Positions 25,356 through 38,470 of a stretch of DNA of 64,000 nucleotides are shown one piece after another. The stretch comes from Anaeromyces robustus. Lineage: Eukaryota > Neocallimastigomycota > Neocallimastigomycetes > Neocallimastigales > Neocallimastigaceae. The position numbers and the translations under genes are program-made. The notes under the pieces were generated by a model, which searched no databases, was not told the origin of the DNA, and saw only the letters and a program-made list of their open reading frames with translations. The stretch is taken from contig MCFG01000334.1 in assembly GCA_002104895.1 (NCBI GenBank), positions 1 through 64,000 of the forward strand. The letters are read 5' to 3'. How positions within the stretch are numbered: the stretch's first letter is position 1; each line of letters starts with the position of its first letter.

Positions 25356-28300
25356 CATTTACATAATTATCATTTCTATAAGGATCATTGGTATAATTAT
25401 CATTGTTATTATTATTATTATTATTATTATAATTATCTCTGGTATAATTTTCATTATTATAATTATCTCTTGAATAATTATCATTTCTATATTTATCATT
25501 ATCATTTATAATATTTTCTTGATTTTCTTTCATATTATATTCATCTGTATTTTGTATTAAAGTATTATTATTTTCATTACCATTTATATTTGTATTTTCA
25601 TTAAATTGATTATCTATTTTCTCATTATTATTTTTATTATTATTATTGTTATTGTTGTTGTTGTTATCATAAATTGCAGATGGTTCACGATACATAGCAC
25701 CCATATCATTTTCATTATTATTTAATATTTCTTTATTTTTATCATTATTTACATTTTCATTATGTTCTTCATTATTTTCAATAGCAACATCATTAGTATT
25801 ATCATCATTATTATTATTGTTATTAGTATTAGTATTAATATTAGTATTATTAGCATTATCATCCGGTATTCTTGTATTATCTTCCATTTGATTCACATTA
25901 TTATCTTTTCCTAAATCTTGTTGTCTATATTTATCGGGTGATTGACCATTATTACTATAGGTATCATTATTTTGAGGATAATTATCTCTTTGATAAGTAA
26001 AACGATCAACACTATGATTTCTATCATGATATCTTTCATTATTTATATTATTATTATTGTTGTTGTTGTTATTATTATTATAGTCTTCTTTATATTGATT
26101 ATTATTATTATAATTATTATTATTGTTATTATTGTTATTATTATAATCATTATATCTTTCTCTATCATCATATCGATTATAATTATTTCTTTCATCAAAT
26201 TGATTATTAATTCTACTTCTACTTCTACTTCTACTTCTATTTCTATTTCTGCTTCTACTTCTACTTCTGTTCTTAGAAAGTGAACGTCTTCCTCTATCAT
26301 TAAATCTTCTGTCATTACGATCGTTATATCTATTATCTCTATAATTATTCATATTATTACTGTTGTTGTTGTTGTTATTATTGTTATTAGTATTATTTTG
26401 ATTATTATAACGATCATTATTGTAGCGACCTCTTTCTCTACTATCATTTCTTCTATCTCTATCTCTTGGTAAGCTTCTATTTCTATCCCTATTATGATAA
26501 TTTCTGTCTTTACTTATACTTCTTGAACGATTCCTTTCCATATAATTATTTTTGTTATAGGAATTTTGATTATCAAATGATCCACCATTATAGTTTCTTT
26601 CCCTACTATCATCTCTTCGACTATTTTTACGATCATCTCTACGATCTCCTCTACGATCATTACCATCTTGATAACCATAATTACCTCTGTCAGGACTATC
26701 ACGACGTTTATCTCTACTAAAGTCTCTATGATAATTATCCCTACTAGGACTTCTTCTATCTTGATTACGGTTATTATTATTATTATTATAATTATCTCTG
26801 TTATTATTGAACCTATCTCTATTAAAATCATTTCTATCCCTATTATCATAACGATCACGATCACGATCACGATTACGATCATTATCACGACTTGAATTTC
26901 TTCTGTTATCTCTGTTAAAGTTATCTCTGTTATATTCATCTCTATTATTATCATATTCATTTCTATTACGATCTCTTCTATCTCTATTATCTCTGTCTCT
27001 ATCTCTGTCTCTGCTTCTGTCTCTATCTCTATCTCTGCCTCTGTTAGCATAATTATCACGACTATCTCTTCTATCTCTATCTCTGTCTCTATTATCATAA
27101 TTATCGCGGCTATTTCTTCTGTCTCGATTATCCCTATTATCTCTATTATCTCTGTTATCTCTGTTATCTCTATTATCTCTGTTATCCCTGTTATCCCTGC
27201 TATCTCTATTATCTCTATTGTCTCTATTATCTCTGTCATCTCTATTTCTTTCTCTATTATCATAATTATCACGACTCTCTCTTCTGTCTCTGTCATCTCT
27301 ATTATTATAATTATCTCGAGCTCGACTATCTCTTCTATCATAATCTCTTCCATGATCTCGATCATTATTATTATTATTATTATTATTTAAATCATTGTTA
27401 TTATAATAATCTTGACTGCGATGATCTTTTCTGTCATTACTATAATTATCATAATTTTGATTTCTTTCACCTTCATAACTAGATCTTCTATCATTTCTTT
27501 CTCTTTCACGAGAATGACTTTTCTCATGAGAATGATAATCATTTCTATTATATCTATCTCTTGAATAGGATCTTGTTCTTTCAGGACTATAACGATTGTT
27601 GTTATTATTATTATTATTATTATTATAATTATTATCCTCTCTTCTATCATTATTTTCAGCCTTTTTCATTTCTATTTCATTATAATTCATAGTATTTTGT
27701 TTATTATCGATTAATTCATTACCTTTTGGAGATTGATTTGGGGCGTCACCATTAAATTGATTAATACCATTATCATTATTATTATTATTATTGTTGTTAT
27801 TATTGCTATTGTTGGCTATTTCTATCATTTCATTATTTACTTTATTTTCATATATGAAATTTTCTTTATCACTTCTAATAGTTATATTTGTAAATGAACG
27901 ATTTTCTGAATAATTATTATTATTATTATCCATTTTATTTTTATAATTATCTGTACTAAATTCATCTTGAGATAAACGATTTAAACTACTATTAACAATA
28001 CTTATTCCAGGTTGATTGTTATCATTATTTGATGATCCTACAAAATTATGTTCTTGTTTTTGAACATTCATATTATCTTGATTATAGGAATTATTTCTAT
28101 CAAAAGAATTACTTCTATCATAGGAATTATTTCTTTCATCATAATAACTATTTTTATTTCTTTGATTTCTATTATCATTATTATCATATATTTTATCTCT
28201 ATCATTATTTTTATTTCTATTATTAGAATAATTATTATTTGGAGTACCTAACCTTGATTTAATATCTCTCTTTTCATTGTTTCTATAACCATAATTATTA

Positions 28301-28575
28301 TTGTTGTTATTATTGTAACTATTTCTTCCTCGGTTTTGATAATTTGATCCTTGATCACGATTGTTATTATTATTTCTGTAAGAATATTGATCTGAATTTT
28401 TGTTACGACCTCTTCTATCATAACTATTTCTTCTATCATCTTGATTATTATTATCAAGATATCTTTCCCTTGAACATCTAAAGCATCTCTTTTTATCAGC
28501 AAAATTTATATTATTACATTCTGGGCATACCCAATCACCCTTTTTCCTTCTAAATTTTGTTTTATTATTATTCAT
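23403..28575 (-). CDS. Asn/Arg/Ser-rich protein with two RanBP2-type zinc fingers
   Basis: Three exons (28575-24428, 24203-24028 and 23854-23403) give 4776 nt, about 1591 residues. Finger 1 near the N terminus, GDWVCPECNNINFADKKRCF with RC following, fits W-x-C-x2-C-x3-N-x6-C-x2-C exactly. This class (as in ZRANB2, FUS and TAF15) binds single-stranded RNA or ubiquitin. Finger 2 is split by intron 1: NDWICTCGCDN ends exon 1 and YHYRVKCRDCGRPRD begins exon 2. It keeps W, N-x6-C and C-x2-C but has a shortened first Cys pair. Between them lie over 1300 residues of low complexity: Asn runs, RDN, DRDR and HDHD repeats, and SR/RSRN blocks typical of splicing factors. The Asn-rich C-terminal tail is also acidic. 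Likely a nuclear RNA-binding or splicing-related protein, by inference. The translation start is placed at the Met six codons before the KFRRKKGDW stretch. Confidence 0.85.
24850..25000 (-). repeat. 36-bp coding tandem repeat in the zinc-finger gene
   Basis: About four copies of a 12-residue unit (RNRSMDRNRSRS with small changes, such as RNMN in one). The DNA is close to identical between copies, pointing to recent expansion of the SR-like segment. Confidence 0.85.
27110..27245 (-). repeat. 9-bp (Arg-Asp-Asn) coding tandem repeat
   Basis: Roughly a dozen RDN triplets with synonymous changes (CTCTG, CTCTA and CCCTG variants on the plus strand). Charged arginine/aspartate repeats of this kind occur in RNA-granule and splicing proteins; a role here is inference. 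Confidence 0.85.
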
Positions 28576-31065
28576 GTTTTTTTTTTTTTTTTTTTTACAA
28601 TTAAATCTGTAAAAAATATAAAAACTTATGTATCGTATCCTCTAGTTTGAATTAAATATAAATATATTATAATTGAATGTTAATAATTAAACTTAAAAAT
28701 AAATATATTTTATATTTTATATTTTATATTTTATATAATAATAATTAATAATTGAAAATCTTATATCCAAAACATAAACTTTTCAATCTTAAAGAATCAA
28801 ATATAAAAATTAAATAATATTAATAATAAAATAAAATAAAAACATTTTCTTTTCTAATTTTTTAACATATTTAACATTATTTATATCAAATAAAAATTGA
28901 TCATATTTAGCAATATTATTTTTTCACTATCATTATCATTATTACTGTTGAAATTTATCTCTTCAAGTACTACTCTTTTATTATTATTATCATTATTATC
29001 ATTATTATTATTATTTTGATTATTATGCTTCTATTATTTCCTTAATTTTCCCTCTCTCAATTTAATTATATAAAAATATAAAACATTTTATCAAATTCCA
29101 ATTAATACCACATTTATTTTTTATATAACTCTTTTTTTTTTATATTAGTTTTTTTTTTTTTTTTTAGAAAAAAAAATAAAAAAAAAAAACAAATATCTTG
29201 TTGTAATGGTTGTTACTTTTCATACTCTCATGTTATCATTTATTTCCCTTTTAACATAATTTGATTACTTATTTATAATCAAGATAATTATTTATGTTTT
29301 TCTTTCGTGTTGATCTTTTAACTTTATCATTTTTTTTTTATTTCTTCACATTAATTATTATTATTTTTATTATTAACAAAAAATATATATTTATAGTTTT
29401 TTTTTCTCCTCTTTTTTATAAACAATAATAAATAAATAAATATCGAATTACTTTTCTTATTTATACTATGAATATCGTTTAACTTAATGCACCACTTTTG
29501 TAGGAATAATATATCATTTAATTTAACTTTTTTCAAAGATAATTAAATTTCAAAGCAGAAAAAAAAAAGATAGCCAAAAAGTTTTTTCTTTTTTTTTTTT
29601 TTTTTTTTTACTTTTCTCCCTTTTTTTTTTTTTTTTTTTCTTCTTCTTCTTCTTCTTCTTCTCTTTAGAAAATACTTTTATATTGTTTTTTGTTATTTAA
29701 TCCTTATTTTATATATATAATATAGTATATTCAAATCTATATTGCTGATTAATTCTCCTCAAAAAAAAAAAAAAAAAAAAAAAAAAGATATATAAGAAAA
29801 AAATAAAAAAAAAACTTTTTTTTCTTTGTTTTATCAATTATCTCTTATTAAAAATTTAAGTTTTATTATACTTTGTGCTTTTTGTTTTAGTTATATAATA
29901 ATAATAATAACAATATAATATACAATAGTTAAATTATATTATAAAATATTATTATATACACTAACCACTTTTAATGTTATTAAAATAAAAAATAAAAATA
30001 AAAATAAAAATAAATAAAAATTTTTTATTTTCTTTTCTTTATACTATATTAATTTAATAATTTAATAATTTAATAATTTCATAATTTCATAATTTATTTA
30101 ATATATACACAATAAAAAAAAAAATTTTTTTTATTACTTTTTTATTATGTTTTTTTTTTTTTTTATTACTTTTTTTTTATTTTTTACCAATAATTTTTTA
30201 TGATGTTAAATTTTTTTATTCTTTTTGATTTTTCCCTTTTAAAAAAAAAGAATAAAAAAATTTAATAATAAATAAAAGGAAATCAGTTTTTTTTTAGAGT
30301 TTGTTATACGAAAAAAATTAAATATTAAATATTAAATAAAAATAATATAATATAATATAATATAATATAATATATATAAAATTTATTATTTATATATAAA
30401 AGTATAAATTAAAAAATTATTACACAATTAATAGGAATATTTTTTAATATTTAAATACTTAAATATTTAATATTCAATATTTAATTTAATATGGATTAAC
30501 TAAAATATAAACAGTAATATATAATAAATACTAAAATTTATTTTATAATATAATAAATAATATATAATATATAATATATAATATATTAAATAAAAAAAAA
30601 AAAAAAAAAAGGAAGTTTGAGAATTAATGAATAATAAAATTTGTGTAAAACAAATTTTAATTTAATTAGTGGTAAAGTAATACAAAAAAAATTGTGGAAA
30701 AGAAAGAAAAAAAATGAAAATGAAAATGAAAATTAAAACAAAGTAAAAAAAAAAAAAAGAACATTAAATAACATAATTAAATAATGATTGATTTTGGCAA
30801 AATAAAAGCAAAGAGAAAAAAAAAATAAAGATAAAAATAAATAATAATAAATAATACATAATAGTAATAGTAAATAATAATTAAAAAAAGGAAAAAAAAT
30901 TATTATTTATTATTTATTATTATTTATTTATTATTCATTATTCATTATTCATTATTCATTATTCATTATTCATTATTATTGTTAACTCTCTTAATTCAAT
31001 AATGAGTGTTACTTTTCATTCACAGACTAAACTTGTTGATGGTTAACCCTGAAATTATTATAATT
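28576..31065. other. 5' flank of the zinc-finger gene; otherwise gene-free A/T region
   Basis: Begins with a long poly-T run (poly-A leader on the gene strand). It contains several T-rich blocks around 29580-29640 with a (CTT)n stretch, (TATAA)n near 30345-30372, and (ATTCATT)n at about 30930-30980. No coding frame of quality was seen. Confidence 0.6.
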
Positions 31066-31067
31066 TC
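31051..31067. other. Perfect hairpin at the edge of repeat copy B
   Basis: GAAATTAT-t-ATAATTTC, an 8-bp stem with one loop base. It overlaps the point (31066) where similarity to copy A begins. Confidence 0.6.
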
Positions 31068-31277
31068 AGTGTAGGGAGGTATTATTCAGATTTCACTTCC
31101 CTCTCTAAATGGTAAAATAATAATATAAAAACAAAGAAGTAACCATCTGAAATTAAAGATTAGTATGGTTGTCCACTAAAACTCTACCTTGGGTAATCGT
31201 CATCATTTCTAATAAAAAAAAAAAAAAAAAGAAAATTTTCGAAGGCCCTTGTGGCTGAAATAATATTGAGATTCGAG

Positions 31278-31324
<47 letters not shown>

Positions 31325-31850
31325 GTGTTAATTGATTCAAAACATCAAACACTCTTGGTCTTGAAAGGGTTGGATTTATACTGTTCAAATAACAACTCCA
31401 AAAAAAAAAAAAAAACAGCATATTACTAGTACTAGTACTGTTTTTATGTTTTTTGTTAGAAAATTCAACTAACTCTTTAAAAATATGGAACAGGAAGTAC
31501 CTTTAAACTATTGTAAAAATTGTTCAAATTAATTGCTTCTTGTTCTCCCTTTATCGAAATGTAGTTCTTCTAAAGCTTGAAGTTCCTCCAAAGAGAAATA
31601 GATAAATTTTATAGTTGATATATTTTTTATACTCTAAGATAGATAAAGATGTAAAGTATTAATTACATAAGGAGTTTTTCCTTATTTTATTTGCAAAAGT
31701 AATGAAAAAAAGTCATTAATGGAATCTAGTGAATTCCATCTAATTAGAAAGAGGAAAGAGCAATCAAAAAAAAAAAAAAAAAAAAATTCCAATATTCAAA
31801 AGATTGTTCATCTTGTTGACAACCGGGGCAATAAGAAAAAGTATTTTTTT
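31066..31850 (-). repeat. Dispersed repeat copy B (related to copy A at 102)
   Basis: 31066-31600 matches 102-740 with the same block order and orientation, including GGTTGTCCACTAAAACTCTACC, GCCCTTGTGGCTGAAATAAT and CTCTTGGTCTTGAAAGGG. On the minus strand it keeps coding-like patches: an open stretch at 31209-31421 with RPRVFDVL, an Asn run and QYYFSHKG, and FIYFSLEELQALEELHFDKG at about 31550-31620. Farther upstream (about 31795-31835) is a YCPGCQQDEQSFEYW zinc-knuckle-like patch, in the same relative position as the Cys cluster of copy A. An ATGGAAT / ATTCCAT hairpin lies at 31719-31739. The copy is degenerate and lacks any long frame. Confidence 0.6.
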
Positions 31851-32717
31851 TTTTTAAAAAAAACTTTTCCACTTTTTAAATTCTATTTTTAAATTATATA
31901 CATATCTACAACGTAAAATGTATTATCCATTTGATATCTAGATTTAAGATGAGGAATATTCATAACCCAAATATAATAATAAGTTTAGAGTCATAAAACT
32001 TTTTTAATTAAAATTCATTGAAAATATTAATAAAAGAAGAATGATTAAAAAAAAAATAAAGTATAATTATAAAATTATATACATAACAATATAATAATAT
32101 AACATAATAATAATAATAATAATAATGAATAATAAATTAAATATAATTAATAAGTTAATTAATAAATAATAAATAAATAATCATAATAATTATATTATTA
32201 TTAATTATTTATTATAAATAATAATATAATTCTTCTTTTATTATTTATTTACTTATTTATTTCATTAACTTATTATATTTTTTATATTTTTTTTTATTAA
32301 TTATTTTTATTTTATTTTATTTATTTTTATTTTATTTTATTTTATTTTTATTTTATTTTATTTTATTTTATTTATTTATTAATTTATATGTATTGTTTTT
32401 TTTTTTTCTTTCGATTTACTTAGTTTAAAATTTACTTTAATTTTGTTTTTCGATTTGTTTCGATAATTTACTTACATATATAAAAAAAAAAAAAAAAAAC
32501 TTGAATTAAATTTTTATTTTATTTTTATTTTTATTTTTATTTTTATTTTGATAAAGATAAATTAATTAATTTTTTTTTTTTTTTTATTTTCATTTTCTTT
32601 AACAATCTATCTATTTTTTCGATGTATATATTAATAAACTTAATAATAATAAAAAAAAAAAAAAAAAGGTAAATAGATAATGAAATTTATTTATATTTAT
32701 TTTGATTTAGCTTTTTC
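31851..32717. other. Gene-free A/T region 3' of the PDI gene
   Basis: A/T-rich with (TTTTA)n runs around 32300-32370 and 32515-32548. It contains the 3' flank of the PDI gene. Nothing else seen. Confidence 0.65.
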
Positions 32718-35700
32718 TTAAGCTTGCTTATTATCCATTTTAATTGGAAGGTAATATTCAACTTCCTTCTTTTTATTGTTAAAGAAGATAAGATAAATTA
32801 AAATAATGAATGAAATTATAACAACAAATAATATGATTTGAATCTATAAATTGTAGAAAAAAAGAAAAAAAATTAGTAATTTTATTCATTTTTAATTAAT
32901 ATATATTTAAATAATAATAATAATAATATTAAACTTACTTGAGTGTTCTATTATATATTTAGAAAAAAAAAATTAAAAAGAATAAAATAAAATAAATTAT
33001 TTAAAGATTAGTTATTTTATTAATATCATTAATAGTATATAAAATTTTAATTATTATTAAATAATAAATATATTATTATATTATAAAATAATTTAATTTA
33101 ATTTAATTTACCTCTTTTAATGCTTCAAAGTATCCTCCCTTCATATTCTTAGCCTTTAATTCTTTGTTCATGGCAGCAGAAAGTGAAATACTAATGTTTT
33201 CATCATGTAAATATTTACCACTAACACCCTTTTCGAAATATTTACCAGCCTATTAAAATAAAATGAAAAATAAAATAATATAAATAAAAAATAAAATAAA
33301 ATAAAATAAAATAAATAAATAATATGTTACATATTAATATAAATAATATAAATAATATAAAAAAAAAAAATAAATAAATAAATAAATTTTATAAATTATA
33401 ACATTAACATAATAATATAATATATATAATTATATTAATTTATATTATTATAAAATATAATAATAATAATATTTATAATAAAATAAAAAAATTAAAAAAA
33501 AATTATATATATATATATATTATATTATATTTATATTAATAATAATAATAATAATAATAATATTTACACTTGGGTTGAGAATAAGAACACGTGGTAATTC
33601 AGCAATATTAATACCAAAAGTACTTTGAATATATTTTGGGAATTTAGAACCATCAAGCCAAACAAAATCGGCATGAATATAATCTTCAGATTCACGTAAG
33701 TTTGGATTAACTTCATGTTGAGCATTCCAAGCACGAGAAGCAGTTCTTACATTATCATAAATAATAGATTTGGTATCACTAGTTGGGAAGATAGCCATAA
33801 CAACAAAGTTTTCACTGTTTAAGTATTTTTCACTATTTAATGGAGTAATTTCAATAACAAATGGATACATATACTTTTCAATCCATGGTTTAAGTTCTTC
33901 AGCAGTGTATTCATTTTCAAACTTATAGAAACCTCTACCGAAATCACGAGATACAACAATACCACTAGAACCAGCTTCAATATTAAATGAAGTCATTAAT
34001 TCTTCATCTGGAGTTAAATAAACCTTAGCAGATGAAATATTAAGTTCTTGGACAACATTAATAAAAAGTTTCTATTATTTTTATTTTTTTTATTTTATTT
34101 AAAAAAAAATTTATATATTTATTAATTATCAAATATTTATATATATATATATATATTTAAAATATTTTTATAATAGTTAATAATTGTATGTATAAATAAT
34201 AATATAAAAATAATAAGAATATAATATAATATAATATAATATAATATAATATAATATAATATAATATAATATAATATAATAATTAAAAATATTTTTATTC
34301 AACTTACTAATTCATCAATATTTGGATTAGCATAATCATAATAAAAAAAGAATACAACTTCATTGTTTTTCATACTTTCTCTGATAGTATCAGCCTTAGC
34401 AACAGAAATACTAGAGCTGTTTATAAAAGGAAAATTATATATTTAAAATAATAAAATATTATTAATTAATAAAATTTATAATAAATATTTATAAAAAAAA
34501 AATTAATAATTTGATATTAAATATTTATTATATATATATATTAAATATTTATTATTATTATTTTAATTAATTAAAAAAAAAATGTATATATTGTAAAATT
34601 ATTTATTTTTATTTACCTAATATAACCTTCAACGAATTTTTCTAAATTATCTATTCCTCTAATACCCTTGAAATCATTAACTTCATATTTATCGATACTA
34701 TAGTGAACATGGATATATATATTTATAATGAAAAAAAAAAAAAAGAAAAGAAAAAATTAATTTATATTTTAATTATTTGAATTATTTATATAAAATAAAT
34801 TTTATATTTATATATATATATTTACACTTTTAAAGTTGGATAACCAGTAACTCCATATTTTCTACAAATGTCTAAATTATTTATATAATAATAATTTATT
34901 TATTTTATTATTTAATTTAAATTATTGAATTTAAATGACAGTATTTTTTATTTACATTAAATTATATCATTAAAAAAAAAAAATTTACCTTCATAAGTGG
35001 TACAATCAACTTTACCAATATTCATCTTGTTCTTCATTTTAACAGCAAATTCTTCCCAAGTTGGACCGAACTTTATTATAAAAATAAATTTTTTTTTATA
35101 TTGATATGGGATATAATTAATATAAAATAAAATATAATAAAAAAAAGAAAATACAATTTATTTATTATAAAATGTAAAAATAATTATAATTATAATTACC
35201 TTTCTACAATGACCACACCATGGAGCATGGAACATCTAAAGTTAAATTAGTATTATAGTATTATATACATATACATATAAATATACATATAAATATAAAT
35301 ATATAATTTTTTTTCTATCTTATTATAAAATATTATAAGAATATAAATATATATATATAAATTTACAATAAACCAAGTGCTTTCATCAATAGCCTAAATT
35401 TTAAAAATATATACATATATATATAGAAAATGAAAAAAATAATCATTAATATAATTTTTTTATTTAATTATTATTATTATTAGATTTATAGTAAAAAAAA
35501 TTAATATAATATAATATAATATAATATAATATAATATAATATAATAATTATATATATAATCAAAGAATTTTATTAATTAAACTTACTGGTTGGAAGGTTT
35601 CATTATTTAAGTGAACAACTTTTCCTTCTGGATTAACATTCTTTGGTTTTTCACTGATTTCTAATGGAACAAGTTGAGCAAGATCAGAGGTAAGCTTTTC

Positions 35701-36897
35701 TTCAGAAAGTCTCTTATAACCATACTTTTTATTTTCTTCATAGTATATTTCAATATTCTTTTCAGCAAATTTCATTAATTGTTCTGGAGATCTATCATTA
35801 GCTTCAGCTTTTCTTTCACCATTGTTAAATCTTTTTTAATTTTTAATACAATATTTAAATAAATAAATAAAAAAGGGGGGAAATTAATAAATAATCTTTC
35901 TTTTATCTTTTTCTCTTTTTTTTTTAATTAAAATTAAATATTAATATTATATTTATACTTACAAGTAGATAGTTGGATAACCTCTTAATTGTTGGTCTCT
36001 ACAAATATCTATTAAATTTTATTTATTCATTAAAATTATATTAACATATATTTCTTTTAAGTATTTTTTTTTAACTATCTATTTATCTATTTATTTATTA
36101 ATTTATTTATTAACAGTATCCACTATAGTTTATTAATATATTTATCTATCTATTTATCTATCTATCTATTTACTTTATTTATTTATTTATTATTCATACA
36201 ACTATTTTATTATGTATTATGTATCATATATTACTATATTTTATTTTGTTTATTAATTATAAAAGTTACTCAACTTTATAATTATTATATTTATAATATA
36301 TAATATTAATTTTATATATATTACCTTCACTTTCGGTACATTCAACTTTAGCAATATGGAAATCATATTTAGCTTCTAATTCTTTTTCTTCAGCTTCAGT
36401 TTGGAATTTGTACCAATCTGGAGTTAAACTATTATATAAATTATTATAAAAATATTATAAAAATGTAATAAAAATTTTTTTTAAAAAAAAAAGTTATTAA
36501 ATATTATAAAACCTAATTTTATTTTTATTATTTAAATAAAAAAAATAACCATATTAAAAAAAGTATAGTATATATATATGTGTGTGTGTATTTATTATTT
36601 ATTCTTATATATAATAAACAATAAATACACACACATTATATATATATATAAAAAATAGAACATATTAATATAAATAAATAAAATAATATTAAATATTTAC
36701 TGTCTACAATGTGGACACCAAGTAGCACCGAAGAAAACCATCCAAATACCATTACTAATTGAAGTTTGGAAATTATCTTCATTTAAAAAGAATAATTTCT
36801 TATTAGCTTCTTCATATTCATCATCTTGAGCAAGTATACCACTGATTAAGCAAATAAATGCTATCAATATTTTAAATGTTTTATTAAATTTTCCCAT
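32718..36897 (-). CDS. Membrane-anchored protein disulfide isomerase (PDI/TMX-like)
   Basis: ER enzyme that forms and reshuffles disulfides in secretory proteins. Fourteen exons on the minus strand: 36897-36701, 36428-36325, 36008-35963, 35830-35587, 35393-35367, 35235-35200, 35070-34989, 34871-34826, 34697-34617, 34416-34308, 34071-33568, 33249-33112, 32947-32939 and 32843-32718. Total 1749 nt, 582 residues. A signal peptide (KILIAFICLISGILA) starts the protein. Thioredoxin domain 1 has WCPHC (Cys 61, 64); domain 2 has APWCGHCRK (Cys 213, 216). Both are followed by the typical cis-Pro context (GYPTIY, GYPTLK). Two inactive thioredoxin-like regions follow. The C terminus has one membrane helix (IILFVVIISFIILIYLIFF) and a basic cytosolic tail with KKK but no KDEL, so it is type I membrane-bound like TMX3 or yeast Eps1. 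Exons of 27, 36, 46 and 9 nt are unusually small. Confidence 0.92.
32939..32947 (-). other. 9-nt micro-exon of the PDI gene
   Basis: Bases AACACTCAA (Asn-Thr-Gln, residues 539-541) are flanked on the minus strand by ATAATAG on the 5' side and GTAAGT on the 3' side. The upstream and downstream exons are both phase 0 here, so including or skipping it keeps the frame. It sits directly before the membrane helix. Confidence 0.6.
34217..34281. repeat. (TATAA)n microsatellite in a PDI intron
   Basis: About 12 units of the pentamer ATAAT/TATAA within intron 10. A second run of the same pentamer occurs at about 35502-35545 in intron 4. Confidence 0.9.
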
Positions 36898-37564
36898 GAT
36901 TACAATATTTATTGTTTATTATTTATCAAAGTGTCTTATTTATTTATATTTTTTTTTTCCTATTATTTTCGGCTAATTTTCGAAATAATTTGTTCGAAAA
37001 ATATTTAAATATAAATACAGAATTTTTTTATTTTCGAAAAAATAAAAAATAAAAAAAAAAATAAATAATTAATATTTATAAATGATAATGATAATAATAA
37101 TAATATATAAAAATCTATATATATATTAATATATTCCTTGTTATTGATAAAAAAATATATATGTTTACTAAATACATAATAAATAGTTTTTTATTTTTAA
37201 TTCTTAAATCAAAATATAAAAAATAAAAATATAATTGTAATTAAAATTAAATAATAATATTTAACACTCTTTTTTTTTTTCTAATAAAAAAAAGAATAAT
37301 AATAATTTGGTTATGTTTATTTTAAGAAAGAAAGAAATATATCTATAAAATAAAAAATATATATGTTTTACTAGTTGTATTAAAGATAAATTACTTTAAT
37401 ATGTTAAGGAAAAATATAATATCACCGGGATAATTATTTATTTGAATTATAAAAAAAAAAAAAGAAAAAAGAAAAAAGAAAACAATAATGATAAAAGAAT
37501 AACACAAATTTAAATACAAAAAGAACAAAAATAGAAATTAACAAAATACTAATTATATAATAAT

Positions 37565-37599
<35 letters not shown>

Positions 37600-37698
37600 T
37601 ATTATATAATAAATAATAAATAATAATAATTTATTTTATATTAATATTAATATTATTATTATGATTATTATGATTATTATTTTGTAAAAATAATTGAT

Positions 37699-37740
<42 letters not shown>

Positions 37741-38335
37741 TTAATAATTAATAAACTTTGTATCTTTAATATTTCATTATAAAATAATATATATATTAAT
37801 ATATGATATTATATATTGTAATGGAAAATATTATATTAAAAATCATTTTAATTTTTTTTTTTACAACTAAATCACTGATTTATTATTTTATAAATATAAA
37901 AAGAATAAATAATAATAAAAATAACATTAAATAATATAATATTAAATATTAAATAATAATAGAATAGTAATAATTAATAATAAGTATATATTATATATTA
38001 TTTATTATTTATTTATTATTTATTATATATTTTATTACTTATTTACTTATTACTTTTATTTCATAAACATTTTTTTATTAATAAATTAAATTTATGCTTT
38101 TTTCATCTTTTTTTTTATATTTTTTATATTATTTATGATCATTACATTTTAATGGTTACGTATTGTAATGTAATTCGTAAATTAATTAATCTTTAATATA
38201 TTTTATTATTTAATATACCTTAATATATAAATAAATATATTAATAACAATGATTAATTAATATTTAATTTATTTTATTAATTTATTTTATTTATTTAATT
38301 ATATATTTATATATTCATTTATTTAATTATTTATT

Positions 38336-38470
<135 letters not shown>

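Noticed and set aside
24399-28502. Many frames on both strands rich in Ile/Met/Thr or Ser/Thr
   Set aside because: Shadows of the repetitive zinc-finger gene coding sequence in other frames.
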